A stretch of DNA of 64,000 bases from Xanthomonas arboricola (GCF_002940665.1 NZ_MIGY01000002.1:186001-250000), one strand, 5' to 3'. Positions 44,250-54,758 are shown, counted from the first letter of the stretch. The notes: generated by a model not told the origin, from the letters alone. Numbers and translations: made by a program.

Positions 44250-47200
44250 TCAGCGATCCGGACGATGCGGGCCCGAGTCGTTCTGCGCGAGCAGGTATTG
44301 CTTGGACTGTTCGTCCAGCTTGTCGCCCAGCATGCGGCGCACCACCACGAAGAACAGCGGGATGAAGATCACGCCGAGCACGGTGGCGAACACCATGCCG
44401 CCGATCACGCCGGTACCGATGGAGTGACGCGAGTTGGCACCGGCACCGGTGGAAATGGCCAGCGGCAGCACGCCCAGGATGAAGGCGAACGAGGTCATCA
44501 GGATCGGGCGGAAGCGCAGATGCGCCGCCTCCAGCGTCGCCTCGCGCAGCGTCTTGCCTGCCGCACGCTGCTCCACCGCGAACTCCACGATCAGGATCGC
44601 GTTCTTGGCCGCCAGGCCGATCACCGTGATCATGCCGATCTTGAAATACAGATCGTTCGGCAGGCCGCGCAGCATCGAGAAGGTGATCGCGCCCAGCACG
44701 CCGATCGGCACCACCATCAGCACTGCCACCGGAATCGACCAGCTCTCGTAAAGTGCGGCCAGGCACAGGAACACCACCACCACCGACAACGCGAGCAGCA
44801 GCGTGGCGGCGTTACCGGCGATGATTTCCTGGTACGACATGCCGCTCCAGTCGAAGCCGAAGCCCGGCGGCAGATCGTTGTTGACGATCTCCTCCATCGC
44901 GCTCATCGCCTGGCCGGAGCTGCCGCCCGGCGCTGGATTGCCGACAAGGTTCACTGCCGAATAGCCGTTGTAGCGGTTCAGTGCCGGCGAGGCGTAGGTC
45001 CAGTCGGCCTTGACCACATTGCTCAGCGGAATCATCCCCGGCTGACCATCGGCACCGGTGGCCGTGGCGCTCGGGCTGAAGAAGCTGCGCAGCGACTCCG
45101 GGCCGGTACGGAACTGATCGTCGGCACGGATGTTGACGCGCTTGATGCGGCCTTCGGCGAAGTAGTCGTTGACGTAGACCGGCGCCAGCATCAGCTGGAT
45201 AGAGCTGTAGATGTCGCTGACGTCCAGCCCCATCGATTGCGCCTGGACACGGTCCACATGCAGCTGCAGCTGCGGCGAGTTTTCCAAGCCGTTCGGACGC
45301 ACGCCCACCAGGGTGTCCTGCTTTTCCGCTGCCTTGCCGAGCACGATGTTGCGCGCCTGGGTGAGGGCTTCCTGGCCGGCGCCTGAGCGGTCCTGCAGCC
45401 ACATGTCGAAACCGCCGAACTGGCCCAGTCCCTGCACGGTGGGCAGGTTGACCACGAAGATCTGCGCGCCCTTGATGCCGTAGAAGGCACCGTTGAGCTG
45501 CTGGATCAACTCTCCGGCGGTGACGTCGCGCTCGTCCCATGGCTTGAGCCGGATGAAGCCCATGCCGACGTTTTCGCCCGAGCCCAGGAAGCTGAAGCCG
45601 GCAATCTGCAGCATGCCTTCCACGGCCGGTTGCTTCTCCAGGACCGCGCGCATCTGCGCGAAGGCCTCGTTGGTGCGGATCTTGGTCGCGCCCGGCGGCA
45701 GCTGCACGATGGCCACCGCAAAGCCCTGATCTTCTTCCGGCAGGAAGCTGCCCGGCATGCGGGTGAACAGGAAGCCGCACAGCACCACCAGCACCACGAA
45801 CACGATCATCCACGGCGGCGAGCGCTTGAGGGTGTGGCCGACCACGCCGACATAGCGATGCGCCAGCTTGTCGTAGTACTTGTCGAAGGTGCGGTAGATC
45901 CAGTTCTTCTTGGTCGAATGGGTCGACTTGAGGAACGCGCCGCATAGCGCCGGGGTGAAGCTCAACGCCAGGAACGCGGAGAACCCCATCGACATGGCGA
46001 TGGTCAGCGCGAATTGCTTGTAGATCGCGCCCGAAGCGCCGGGTTGCAGCGAGGAGGGGATGAACACCGCCGCCAGCACCACGGTGATGGCCACCACTGC
46101 GCCGGTAATCTGGGTCATCGCCTTCTGCGTGGCCGCCTTCGGCTCCAGGTGTTCCTCGCTCATGATGCGTTCGACGTTCTCGATCACCACGATCGCGTCG
46201 TCGACCACGATGCCGATCGCCAGCACCATCGCAAACAGCGTCAGCTGATTGATGGTGAAGCCGATCATGTACATGCCGAAGAACGTCCCCAGCAGCGCGA
46301 CCGGAATCACCAGCGTCGGGATCACGGTGGCGCGGAAGTTCTGCAGGAACAGCAGCATCACCAGGAACACCAGCACGATGGCTTCCACCAGCGTGTGGAT
46401 CACTTCCTCGATGGAGATGCGCACGAAGGTGGTCGATTCGTACGGCGAGAACCAGGTCACGCCCTGCGGGAAGGTCGGCTGCAGTTCGTCGAGCTTGGCA
46501 CTGACCGCCTCGGACACGTTCAGGGCGTTGGCGCCCGGCAACAGCTGGATGCCGAAGGCGCCGGTGGGCTTGCCGTTGTACTGGGTGTCGAAGCCGTAGT
46601 TGCTCGGCCCCACGGTGACCCGTGCGACATCCTTCAGGCGCACCGTGGCACCGTTGTTGTCGGTGCGCAGGATGATGTTCTCGAACTGGTCGGGCGAGCT
46701 GAAGCGGCCCTCGGCCGAGACGGTGGCGGTGAAGCTGATGCCTTCCGGAGTGGGGTCCGCGCCCACCGAACCGGCAGCGAACTGCACGTTCTGGTTACGC
46801 ACCGCGGTCAGCACCTGGGTCGCCGACAGGTTGTAGCCCTGAAGTTTCTCCGGGTTCAACCAGATGTTCATCGCGTACTCGGCGCCGAACTGGTTGGTGC
46901 TGCCCACGCCGGGCACGCGCGAGATCTGCTCGAGCACGCGCGAGCCGACGATGTCGTTGAGCGCATCGCGGTTGATCGACGGGTTGTCAGACCGTAACGC
47001 GGCCACCATCAGGAAGCCGGCATTGGCCTTGGCCACCACCACACCCTGCTGGGTGACTTCCGAGGGCAGGCGCGGCGTGGCCAGCGACACCTTGTTCTGT
47101 ACCTGCACCTGCGCGATATCCGCGTCGGTGCCGGTTTCGAACGTCAGCGTGATGGTCACGCGGCCGTTGGCGGCCGAGGACGAGTTGAAGTACAGCAGGT

Positions 47201-47420
47201 GATCGATACCGGTGAGCTGCTGCTCGATGACCTGGGTCACCGCTTTTTCGGCGGTATCGGCGCTGGCGCCGGGGAAGTTGGCGGTCACGGTGACCTGCGG
47301 CGGGGCGATCGTGGGGTACGACTCGATACCCAGATTCAGGATCGAAATCACGCCCGCAAGCGAGATCAGGATCGCCACCACCCAGGCAAAGACAGGGTGT
47401 TCGATGAAAAACTTAGGCAT
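44250..47420 (-). CDS. RND efflux transporter permease (AcrB/MexB type)
   Basis: This 1056-residue HAE1-family inner-membrane pump starts MPKFFIEHPVFAWVVAILI and has the two six-helix repeats. Proton-relay residues are in place: the Asp pair in GIVVDDAIVVIENVER and the Lys in GLAAKNAILIVEFA. Family landmarks such as NFPGASADTAEKAVTQVIEQ and GFSAFLALSFTPALC are intact. It exports drugs or plant compounds together with the adaptor encoded 12 bases upstream. No outer-membrane factor gene follows, so a TolC-like protein from elsewhere is needed. Confidence 0.96.
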   Translation of the reverse strand: MPKFFIEHPVFAWVVAILISLAGVISILNLGIESYPTIAPPQVTVTANFPGASADTAEKAVTQVIEQQLTGIDHLLYFNSSSAANGRVTITLTFETGTDADIAQVQVQNKVSLATPRLPSEVTQQGVVVAKANAGFLMVAALRSDNPSINRDALNDIVGSRVLEQISRVPGVGSTNQFGAEYAMNIWLNPEKLQGYNLSATQVLTAVRNQNVQFAAGSVGADPTPEGISFTATVSAEGRFSSPDQFENIILRTDNNGATVRLKDVARVTVGPSNYGFDTQYNGKPTGAFGIQLLPGANALNVSEAVSAKLDELQPTFPQGVTWFSPYESTTFVRISIEEVIHTLVEAIVLVFLVMLLFLQNFRATVIPTLVIPVALLGTFFGMYMIGFTINQLTLFAMVLAIGIVVDDAIVVIENVERIMSEEHLEPKAATQKAMTQITGAVVAITVVLAAVFIPSSLQPGASGAIYKQFALTIAMSMGFSAFLALSFTPALCGAFLKSTHSTKKNWIYRTFDKYYDKLAHRYVGVVGHTLKRSPPWMIVFVVLVVLCGFLFTRMPGSFLPEEDQGFAVAIVQLPPGATKIRTNEAFAQMRAVLEKQPAVEGMLQIAGFSFLGSGENVGMGFIRLKPWDERDVTAGELIQQLNGAFYGIKGAQIFVVNLPTVQGLGQFGGFDMWLQDRSGAGQEALTQARNIVLGKAAEKQDTLVGVRPNGLENSPQLQLHVDRVQAQSMGLDVSDIYSSIQLMLAPVYVNDYFAEGRIKRVNIRADDQFRTGPESLRSFFSPSATATGADGQPGMIPLSNVVKADWTYASPALNRYNGYSAVNLVGNPAPGGSSGQAMSAMEEIVNNDLPPGFGFDWSGMSYQEIIAGNAATLLLALSVVVVFLCLAALYESWSIPVAVLMVVPIGVLGAITFSMLRGLPNDLYFKIGMITVIGLAAKNAILIVEFAVEQRAAGKTLREATLEAAHLRFRPILMTSFAFILGVLPLAISTGAGANSRHSIGTGVIGGMVFATVLGVIFIPLFFVVVRRMLGDKLDEQSKQYLLAQNDSGPHRPDR

Positions 47421-47432
47421 GTCCGGGTTCCG

Positions 47433-48740
47433 TCACTGCTGCTTGGACTGGGAGTCGGCCGGCTGCGCTGCAGCGTCGGGCTTGGACTGTTCCTGCGCGG
47501 CCGGTGCCGCTGCATCGGCCTTGTCGGCTGCCGGTGCGGCCTGCGCGTCACCGCGCTGGGCCGCGGCCGGAGCCGCGCCCGGCGCACCCGGCTGGCCGCC
47601 TTGTGCCGGCTTGGTCGGATCCCACGGCACGCCCTTGGCCGGCTGTCCTTCCTTTGCCTTCTGTACGCCATCGACGATCACCTGATCGCCCGGGGTCACG
47701 CCCCCGGTGACGATCCACTGGCCTTTCTGCTGGCCATCGACAGTGAGATTCTTGCGCACCACCTTGCCGTCCTTGCCCAGCACCAGCGCATAGGCGCCGG
47801 TGGCATCGCGCTGCACGGCCTGCTGCGGTAGCAGGTAGGCGTTGTTGCGCTGGCCCAGGCTGGCCTTGAAGGTCACGAACGCACCCGGCAGCAGGGCCTG
47901 TTCCGGATTGGGCAGGGTCGCGCGCAGCGACACCGCACCGGTGCTCGGGTCCACCGTCACTGCCGACACATCCAGCGTACCCGGGTGCGGGTATTGCGTG
48001 CCGTTGCCCAGTTCCACGTTGATGGTGGACTTGCCATCGCCGCTGAGCTGCACGTTGCCGCTGCTCTGGGCCTGGCGCAGGGCGGCCAGTTCTTCGCTGC
48101 TCATCGCAAAGTTCACATACAGCGGGTCGATCTGATCGACCGTGGTCAGCAGGGTCGCCTCACCCGAGCCCACCAGCGCACCTTCGGTCACGCGCTGGAT
48201 GCCGGCGCGGCCGGTGATCGGCGAGGTCACGCTGGCAAAGCCGAGCTGGATGCGGGCGGACTCGACCTGGCCGCGCGCCTGTTGCACGCTGGCGCCGGAA
48301 GAGCGCTCGGTGGCTTCGGCGTTGTCGATGTCGGCACGCGACACGTACTGCTGCGGGGCCAGGCTGCGCGCGCGCTTGGCGGCGACCTGGGCGTTGGCGT
48401 AGGTCGCCTGGGCGGCGGCCAGCTGGCCTTGCGCCTGCAGCAGCGTGGCCTTCAGCGGGGCCGGGTCGATCTCGAACAGCGGCTGGCCTTCCTTGACGTC
48501 GGTGCCTTCGGTGTACAGGCGCTTGAGCAGCACGCCGTCGACACGTGCGCGCACGTCGGCCGAGCGGAATGCCGACAGGCGGCCGACCAGGTCGCGTTCC
48601 AGCGGCAGGGTCTGCGGCTTCATTTCCAGCACCGACACTTCCGGCGGCGGCGGCGCCTGCTGTTGTTCGGGCTTGCTGCAGGCAGCCAGCGCCAGGGTGA
48701 TGGCACAGGCCAGGCCGAATGTGCGAAGCGGGGCGATCAT
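47433..48740 (-). CDS. RND periplasmic adaptor (membrane fusion protein), lipoprotein
   Basis: The protein has 435 residues from the ATG at 48740. A lipobox (LAAC, Cys21) anchors it in the inner membrane. The AcrA-type order is seen: VSVLEMKPQTLPLERDLVGRLSAF, the lipoyl/hairpin region with LKATLLQAQGQLAAAQATYANAQ, and the beta-barrel part with DQIDPLYVNFAMSSEELAALR. The last 70 residues are an Ala/Gln/Pro-rich tail longer than usual. Co-transcribed with the tetR gene 14 bases before it and the pump gene 12 bases after it. Confidence 0.94.
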   Translation of the reverse strand: MIAPLRTFGLACAITLALAACSKPEQQQAPPPPEVSVLEMKPQTLPLERDLVGRLSAFRSADVRARVDGVLLKRLYTEGTDVKEGQPLFEIDPAPLKATLLQAQGQLAAAQATYANAQVAAKRARSLAPQQYVSRADIDNAEATERSSGASVQQARGQVESARIQLGFASVTSPITGRAGIQRVTEGALVGSGEATLLTTVDQIDPLYVNFAMSSEELAALRQAQSSGNVQLSGDGKSTINVELGNGTQYPHPGTLDVSAVTVDPSTGAVSLRATLPNPEQALLPGAFVTFKASLGQRNNAYLLPQQAVQRDATGAYALVLGKDGKVVRKNLTVDGQQKGQWIVTGGVTPGDQVIVDGVQKAKEGQPAKGVPWDPTKPAQGGQPGAPGAAPAAAQRGDAQAAPAADKADAAAPAAQEQSKPDAAAQPADSQSKQQ

Positions 48741-48754
48741 CAGGAGGAACTCCG

Positions 48755-49414
48755 TTAGGGTCTTGAAGTGAGAAAGGAAAGCGGGGACAGCGAAGGCGTG
48801 GCAGCAACCGCGGCAAATGCACGCAGGAAGGTGTCGACAGCGAACTGCGCCCACTGCTGCCTGGCGGGGAGGCCGGCGCGGTGGGGAACCTGAAAACGTT
48901 GCCGGTCGAAATCCAGACCGACGATCATGCTCAACAGCAGTTCGGCCATACAGTGCGGATCGTCATGGCGCAGCTGGCCGGCTTGCATCGCTTGTTGGAA
49001 GCGCTGCGCCAGGCGCTGCTGCATACCGACGACTCCGTCCTGGAAGATCTGCTGCGACTGATCTGGGAACCGATGCGATTCGGCCTCCACCAACCGGCAG
49101 GTCTGTAACACATCGGGGCGGTTCAGGCGGTCAAGGTGAGCCAGCGCGAAGGCCAGCAGATCCTCGCGCAACTCGCCCGAGTCGGTGCCCAGCGGCACCG
49201 TTGCCAGATGCACATGGTCCTGAAGCACGTCGCGCAGCAGGTTTTCTTTACAACCGTAGTAACTGTAGAGGGTCTGCTTGGAGCAGCCGGCACGCGCGGC
49301 CACCGCGTCCATGCTCAGCCGCATGCCGCGCTCGGCAAGCAGCGTATGCACAGCCGTATGGATGCGGCGATCGCAGTCCGAGCGCCGGGCAGCACGGTGG
49401 GAACGGGGGGTCAT
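48755..49414 (-). CDS. TetR/AcrR-family repressor of the efflux operon
   Basis: The protein has 219 residues. The N-terminal helix-turn-helix reads MDAVAARAGCSKQTLYSYYGCKENLL (about 35-60), and the helical remainder matches the AefR-like C-terminal type (AFALAHLDRLNRPDVLQTCRLVEAESHRFP). It is the first gene of the efflux operon, so it likely represses its own transcription. There is no Shine-Dalgarno before the ATG, and the apparent -10 box (TATAGT, minus strand 49423-49428) ends 8 bases upstream, so the message may be leaderless. Confidence 0.93.
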   Translation of the reverse strand: MTPRSHRAARRSDCDRRIHTAVHTLLAERGMRLSMDAVAARAGCSKQTLYSYYGCKENLLRDVLQDHVHLATVPLGTDSGELREDLLAFALAHLDRLNRPDVLQTCRLVEAESHRFPDQSQQIFQDGVVGMQQRLAQRFQQAMQAGQLRHDDPHCMAELLLSMIVGLDFDRQRFQVPHRAGLPARQQWAQFAVDTFLRAFAAVAATPSLSPLSFLTSRP

Positions 49415-49422
49415 GGCGGTAG

Positions 49423-49442
49423 ACTATACCGTCCAGTTTAGT
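49423..49442 (-). promoter_or_regulatory. Candidate TetR operator and -10 of the efflux operon
   Basis: ACTATACCG and CAGTTTAGT are inverted half-sites (7 of 9 matching) around TC. The left half contains the minus-strand -10 box. A second small repeat, GTTTA-GTTTT-TAAAC, overlaps it at 49436-49450. Confidence 0.6.
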
Positions 49443-49702
49443 TTTTAAACAGGCTTGACGCTCGCGGTCATGTCGATGCACGCCTTACGCCCCGGGCGCC
49501 CGGCCGGACTTTGCCGGGTGTGGCGGTCCGGCGTGCGCTTGTGCAGGGGCCGATCCCGCGACGCCGGCAGAATGCCAGTCGGCGAGGGTGTGTTGACGAT
49601 GCACCCGGTCGGCGGCCGGCCGGAAATTTGCGCTATGCAGCAAGGCGTCTTCATCCGGCGCCGGTACAATTCAGGTTTTCCACCGAGCACCCCAGCGCTC
49701 TC

Positions 49703-52700
49703 ATGACAGCCAAGAAAGCTGCTTCGAAATCGTCCACGACGTCGGTCAAACCAGTCGCCGACCATGCTGTCCCCGTGCTTGCCGCCGCGCCGCAGGCGGT
49801 CACCCTGGAGCCGGTCTTCGCCGCGTTGCGCAAGCGCTACCCGGCTGCCCGCCAGTCCGAGGTGCAGCTGTTCGCAGCCGACTTCTACCGGCGCATGGAA
49901 GAGGACGAGTTCCCCAACCACCCGCCCGAGCAGTGGGCGGCCCTGGCGTCGGACATGCTTGAATTTGCGCGCACGCGCAAGGCCGGTACGGTCAATGTGC
50001 GGGTGTTCAACCCGACCCTGAAGAGCCACGGCTACGAGTCGCCGCACACGCTGCTGCAGATCGTCAACGACGACATGCCGTTCCTGGTCGACTCGGTGAG
50101 CATGACGCTGTCGGATCTGGGCATCGGCGTGCACGTGCTCGGCCATCCGGTGCTGCGCATTGCGCGCGACAAGGCCGGCAAGCTGACCGCAGTGGGCGAG
50201 GGCAAGAGCGAGTCGATGATGGTGCTGGAGATCGACCGCCAGCCCGCCGACGACATGCCCAAGGTGGAAGCGTCGGTGCGCAAGGTGCTGGCCGAAGTGC
50301 GCGCGATCGTGCACGACTGGGCGTCGATGCGCGAGAAGATGGTGATGCTGGCCGACGACCTGGCCACCCGCCGCCTGCCGATGGACGACATCAGCCGCCA
50401 CGAGGCGCAGGAGTTCCTGCGCTGGGCGGCGGCCGACCACTTCACCTTCTTCGGCTATCGCGAATACCGCGTGGAGAAGCAGGACGGCCAGGACGTGCTG
50501 GCGCCGGTGGAAGAAACCGGCCTGGGCCTGATGCGCGGCCACGACACCTCGCCGGCGCGCCCGGTGACCACGCTGGCGGCGCACGGCCTGAACACTTCGG
50601 CCAAGCTCAAGGATGCGCTGATCCTGACCAAGACCAACGCGCGCTCGCGCGTGCATCGGGTCGGCTACATGGATTACATCGGCATCCTGGAATTCGATGC
50701 CAAGGGCCGCATCGTCGGCGAGCAGCGCTTTCTGGGCCTGTTCACCTCCAGCGCCTACAACCGCCGCCCGTGGGAGATTCCGCTGGTGCGCCAGCGCCAC
50801 GAATACGTGATGAGCAAGTCCGGGCTGACCCCGAGCAGCCACAGCGGCAAGGCACTGCGGCACATCCTCGAGACGCTGCCGCGCGAGGAGTTGTTCCAGT
50901 CCAACGAGGAAGAGCTGTATCGCACCGCGATCGGCATCCTCGGCCTGCAGGAGCGCGTGCGCAGCCGCATGTTCCTGCGCCGCGACAAGTACAGCCGCTT
51001 CATCTCCGCGCTGGTGTACATCCCGCGCGAGCGCTTCAACACCGATGTGCGGCTGCGCATCGAGGCCTTGCTCAAGGATGCGCTGCACGGCGAATACATC
51101 GATTCCAGCGTGGTGTTGGGCGAGTCGCCACTGGCGCAGCTGCACTTGATCGTACGGCCCAAGAGCGGCGAGGCGCTGGAATTCAATACCACCGAACTCG
51201 AGTCGCGGCTGGCGCATCTGCTGCGCAACTGGCGCGATGCCCTGCGCGAGGCGCTGGTGGCACGGCATGGCGAGGTCAATGGCCTGCGCATGGCCGCCAA
51301 CTTCGGGCGTGCGTTGCCGGCCGGTTATATCGAGGACTCGTCGATTGAATCGGCGGTGTCCGACGTCGAACATCTGGCCGCACTGGACGGCCCGGACGAT
51401 CTGCATCTGAGCCTGCAGGAAATCCGTCGCGACGACGGCATGCGACTGGACGCCGGCGAAGGCCTGCGCCTGAAGCTGTATCGCCAGCTCGACGACATTC
51501 CGTTGTCCGATGCGATGCCGATGATGGAAAACATGGGCCTGCGCGTGATCTCCGAGCGGCCATACCGGCTGCAGGTCGGCGAGACGCCGGTCTACATTCA
51601 GGATTTCGAGGTCGAATCGACCTCCGGCAAGATCAATGCGGCCAACGCCGACGCCGGTTTCGGCGAAGCCTTCGAGCGGATCTGGAACGGCGATGCCGAG
51701 AACGACGGCTTCAATCGCCTGATCCTGGCCGCCGGCCTGCACTGGCGCCAGGTCGCGCTGCTGCGCGGCTATTGCAAGTACCTGCTGCAGACCGCGGTGC
51801 CGTTTTCGCAGGCCTACGTCGAGGCGACGTTTACCCGTTATCCGCTGCTGGCGCGCTTGCTGGTGGAACTGTTCGAGGCGCGCTTCGATCCGTCCACCGG
51901 CAACGAGACCAAGGCGCAGATCTTCGCCGGGCAGGAACGCCTGCGCGAGGAGTTGTCGGTGCTGGCCGCTGGCGACGAGGCCACGCTCAAGGCGCTGGAG
52001 CCGGTGCTGCAGGCGCGTGGCAGCGATCGCGATGCGCAGCAGGAAGCCGCGCGCGCCACGCTGCTGAAGTTGATGGATCGCGTCTCCAGCCTGGACGAGG
52101 ACCGCATCCTGCGCAGCTTCATCGGCGTGATCGATGCGACGCTACGCACCAACTATTACCAGGCCGACAAGAGCGGCAAGCACGGCCATTGCATCAGCTT
52201 CAAGCTGGATTCCTCGATCGTGCCGGATCTGCCCAAGCCGCGTCCGTACCGCGAGATCTTCGTCTACAGCCCGCGTGTGGAAGGCGTGCACCTGCGCTTT
52301 GGCGCGGTGGCGCGTGGTGGCCTGCGCTGGTCGGACCGGCGCGAGGATTTCCGCACCGAGGTGCTGGGTCTGGTCAAGGCGCAGATGGTCAAGAACACCG
52401 TCATCGTGCCGGTCGGCGCCAAGGGCGGTTTCTACGTCAAGCGCTCGCCGGTCGGCGGCGACCGTGACGCGATCCAGGCCGAAGGCATCGCCTGCTACAA
52501 GCTGTTCATCCAGAGCCTGCTCGACATCACCGACAACATCGTCGGCGGCAAGATCGTGCCGCCGCCGCAGGTGGTGCGTCACGACCTGGACGACCCGTAT
52601 CTCGTAGTCGCGGCCGACAAGGGCACTGCCACGTTCTCCGACATCGCCAACGGGTTGGCGCTGGACCACGGCTTCTGGCTGGGCGATGCGTTCGCCTCCG

Positions 52701-54712
52701 GCGGCTCGGTCGGCTACGACCACAAGGGCATGGGCATCACCGCGCGCGGTGCGTGGGAATCGGTCAAGCGCCACTTCCGTGCGATGGGGCGCGACTGCCA
52801 GAGCCAGGATTTCAGCGTGGTCGGCATCGGCGACATGTCCGGCGACGTGTTCGGCAACGGCATGCTGTTGTCGCGCCATATCCGCCTGCTGGCTGCGTTC
52901 GATCACCGGCACATCTTCCTGGATCCCAATCCCGATGCCGCCGCCTCGTTCGCCGAGCGCGAGCGCCTGTTCAAGCTGCCGCGTTCCAGCTGGGCCGACT
53001 ACGAGGCCAAGCTGATCAGCGCCGGCGGCGGCATCTATCCGCGCACGCTCAAATCCATCGACATCAGCGCGCCGGTGCGCGAGGTCCTGGGGTTGGAATC
53101 CAGCGTCAAGCAGCTCTCGCCCAACGAGCTGATGAACGCCATCCTCAAGGCGCCGGTGGACCTGTTCTGGAATGGCGGCATCGGCACCTACGTCAAGGCG
53201 TCCAGCGAGTCGCACGCCGATGTGGGCGACCGCGCCAACAATGGCCTGCGCGTCAATGGCGGCGAATTGCGCTGCAAGGTGGTGGGCGAGGGCGGCAACC
53301 TCGGCCTGACCCAGCTCGGCCGCATCGAGGCCGCGCAGGCCGGGGTGCTGCTCAACACCGACTTCATCGACAACTCGGCCGGCGTGGACACCTCCGATCA
53401 CGAGGTGAACATCAAGATCCTGCTCAACGACATGGTGCAGGCCAAGAAGCTCACCTACGACGCGCGCAACACGCTACTCGCCTCGATGACCGACGAAGTG
53501 GCCGACCTGGTGTTGTGGGACAACTACCGCCAGAACCAGGCGATCAGCCTGATGGAGCGGATGAGCGTCAAGCGTCTGGGCTCCAAGCAGCACTTCATCC
53601 GCACGCTGGAATTGCAGGGCCTGCTCGATCGTCAGATCGAGTTCCTGCCCTCCGATGCCGAACTGTCCGCACGCAAGGCGCGCGGGCAGGGCCTGTCGCG
53701 ACCGGAGCTGTCGGTGCTGCTGTCGTACTCCAAGCTGGTGGCGTTCCAGCAGCTGCTGGAATCGGACATTCCGGAAGACCCGTATCTGTCCAAGGAACTG
53801 CAGCGCTACTTCCCGCAGCCGCTGCAGAAGAAATACGCCGATGCGATGGAGCGCCACCGCCTCAAGCGCGAAATCATCGCCACCGCGGTGACCAACACCA
53901 CCATCAACCGCATGGGCGCCACCTTCCTGATGCGCATGCAGGAAGACACCGGCCGCAGCATCGCCGAGGTCGCCAAGGCCTACACCATCAGCCGCGAGAC
54001 CCTGGATGCGCGCGCACTGTGGACGCAGATCGACGCATTGGACGGCAAGGTGCCCGAGTCGGTGCAGATCGATGCGCTGGAAGTGATCTGGCGCCTGCAA
54101 CGCTCGTTCGTGCGTTGGCTGCTGTTGCGTCCAGGTCAGATGCCGGGCATCACCGCGGCGGTGGAGCGTTACCACGGCCCGTTCAACGACATCCGTATCG
54201 CCTCCGGCGTGCTGTCGGATGCGCAGCGCCCGCAGTACGAAGCCAGCGTGCAGGAATGGCAGGACAAGGGCCTGCCGCCGCAGCTGGCGCAACAGCTGTG
54301 CGAGTTGCGTTACCTGGAACCGGCCTTCGACATCATCGAAACCGCGCGCACCCGCAAGCTCAAGCCGGTGGAGGTGTCCAAGGTGCATTTCCGCCTGGGC
54401 GAAGCGCTGCGCCTACCGTGGTTGTTCGAGCAGATCGACGCGCTGGAGGTCAACGGCCGCTGGCACGCAGTGGCACGCGGCGTGCTGCGCGACGAACTGG
54501 CCGCACATCAGCGCGCACTGGTGGCGCAGGTGCTGACCATGTCCGGCAGCAGTGCCGAGGACAAGGTGGCCACCTGGCTGGCGCGCGACGATTCCAGCCT
54601 GCGCTTCACCCTGGCCATGCTGGCCGATGTGGCCGAGCAGAAGACGCTGGACTACCCGACCGTGTCGGTCGCAGTGCAGCGGTTGGGGCAGCTGGCTGCG
54701 CACGGCTTGTAA
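49703..54712 (+). CDS. NAD-specific glutamate dehydrogenase, large 180-kDa type
   Basis: The protein has 1669 residues from the ATG at 49703; the 64 codons open upstream do not look like protein. Its length and features match the L_180 NAD-GDH family (called gdhB in Pseudomonas). It has a long N-terminal regulatory region (about 1-720). The catalytic core follows (KPRPYREIFVYSPRVEGVHLRFGAVARGGLRWSDR, VPVGAKGGFYVKR, GDMSGDVFGNGMLLS, DLFWNGGIGTYVK), then a C-terminal regulatory part. It converts glutamate to 2-oxoglutarate with NAD. It is transcribed alone. Confidence 0.97.
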   Translation: MTAKKAASKSSTTSVKPVADHAVPVLAAAPQAVTLEPVFAALRKRYPAARQSEVQLFAADFYRRMEEDEFPNHPPEQWAALASDMLEFARTRKAGTVNVRVFNPTLKSHGYESPHTLLQIVNDDMPFLVDSVSMTLSDLGIGVHVLGHPVLRIARDKAGKLTAVGEGKSESMMVLEIDRQPADDMPKVEASVRKVLAEVRAIVHDWASMREKMVMLADDLATRRLPMDDISRHEAQEFLRWAAADHFTFFGYREYRVEKQDGQDVLAPVEETGLGLMRGHDTSPARPVTTLAAHGLNTSAKLKDALILTKTNARSRVHRVGYMDYIGILEFDAKGRIVGEQRFLGLFTSSAYNRRPWEIPLVRQRHEYVMSKSGLTPSSHSGKALRHILETLPREELFQSNEEELYRTAIGILGLQERVRSRMFLRRDKYSRFISALVYIPRERFNTDVRLRIEALLKDALHGEYIDSSVVLGESPLAQLHLIVRPKSGEALEFNTTELESRLAHLLRNWRDALREALVARHGEVNGLRMAANFGRALPAGYIEDSSIESAVSDVEHLAALDGPDDLHLSLQEIRRDDGMRLDAGEGLRLKLYRQLDDIPLSDAMPMMENMGLRVISERPYRLQVGETPVYIQDFEVESTSGKINAANADAGFGEAFERIWNGDAENDGFNRLILAAGLHWRQVALLRGYCKYLLQTAVPFSQAYVEATFTRYPLLARLLVELFEARFDPSTGNETKAQIFAGQERLREELSVLAAGDEATLKALEPVLQARGSDRDAQQEAARATLLKLMDRVSSLDEDRILRSFIGVIDATLRTNYYQADKSGKHGHCISFKLDSSIVPDLPKPRPYREIFVYSPRVEGVHLRFGAVARGGLRWSDRREDFRTEVLGLVKAQMVKNTVIVPVGAKGGFYVKRSPVGGDRDAIQAEGIACYKLFIQSLLDITDNIVGGKIVPPPQVVRHDLDDPYLVVAADKGTATFSDIANGLALDHGFWLGDAFASGGSVGYDHKGMGITARGAWESVKRHFRAMGRDCQSQDFSVVGIGDMSGDVFGNGMLLSRHIRLLAAFDHRHIFLDPNPDAAASFAERERLFKLPRSSWADYEAKLISAGGGIYPRTLKSIDISAPVREVLGLESSVKQLSPNELMNAILKAPVDLFWNGGIGTYVKASSESHADVGDRANNGLRVNGGELRCKVVGEGGNLGLTQLGRIEAAQAGVLLNTDFIDNSAGVDTSDHEVNIKILLNDMVQAKKLTYDARNTLLASMTDEVADLVLWDNYRQNQAISLMERMSVKRLGSKQHFIRTLELQGLLDRQIEFLPSDAELSARKARGQGLSRPELSVLLSYSKLVAFQQLLESDIPEDPYLSKELQRYFPQPLQKKYADAMERHRLKREIIATAVTNTTINRMGATFLMRMQEDTGRSIAEVAKAYTISRETLDARALWTQIDALDGKVPESVQIDALEVIWRLQRSFVRWLLLRPGQMPGITAAVERYHGPFNDIRIASGVLSDAQRPQYEASVQEWQDKGLPPQLAQQLCELRYLEPAFDIIETARTRKLKPVEVSKVHFRLGEALRLPWLFEQIDALEVNGRWHAVARGVLRDELAAHQRALVAQVLTMSGSSAEDKVATWLARDDSSLRFTLAMLADVAEQKTLDYPTVSVAVQRLGQLAAHGL

Positions 54713-54724
54713 CCATGTGCAGCG

Positions 54725-54758
54725 AGGTGATGGCGGAGCGAGTGATTCGCCATCACCT
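54725..54758 (+). terminator. Stem-loop after the glutamate dehydrogenase gene
   Basis: AGGTGATGGCG and CGCCATCACCT form a perfect 11-bp stem with a 12-base loop, 12 bases after the stop. Only a short T stretch follows (TTGGTTG), so it is a weak terminator or an RNA-stabilising hairpin. The rest of the gap to 55000 holds nothing recognisable. Confidence 0.5.
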
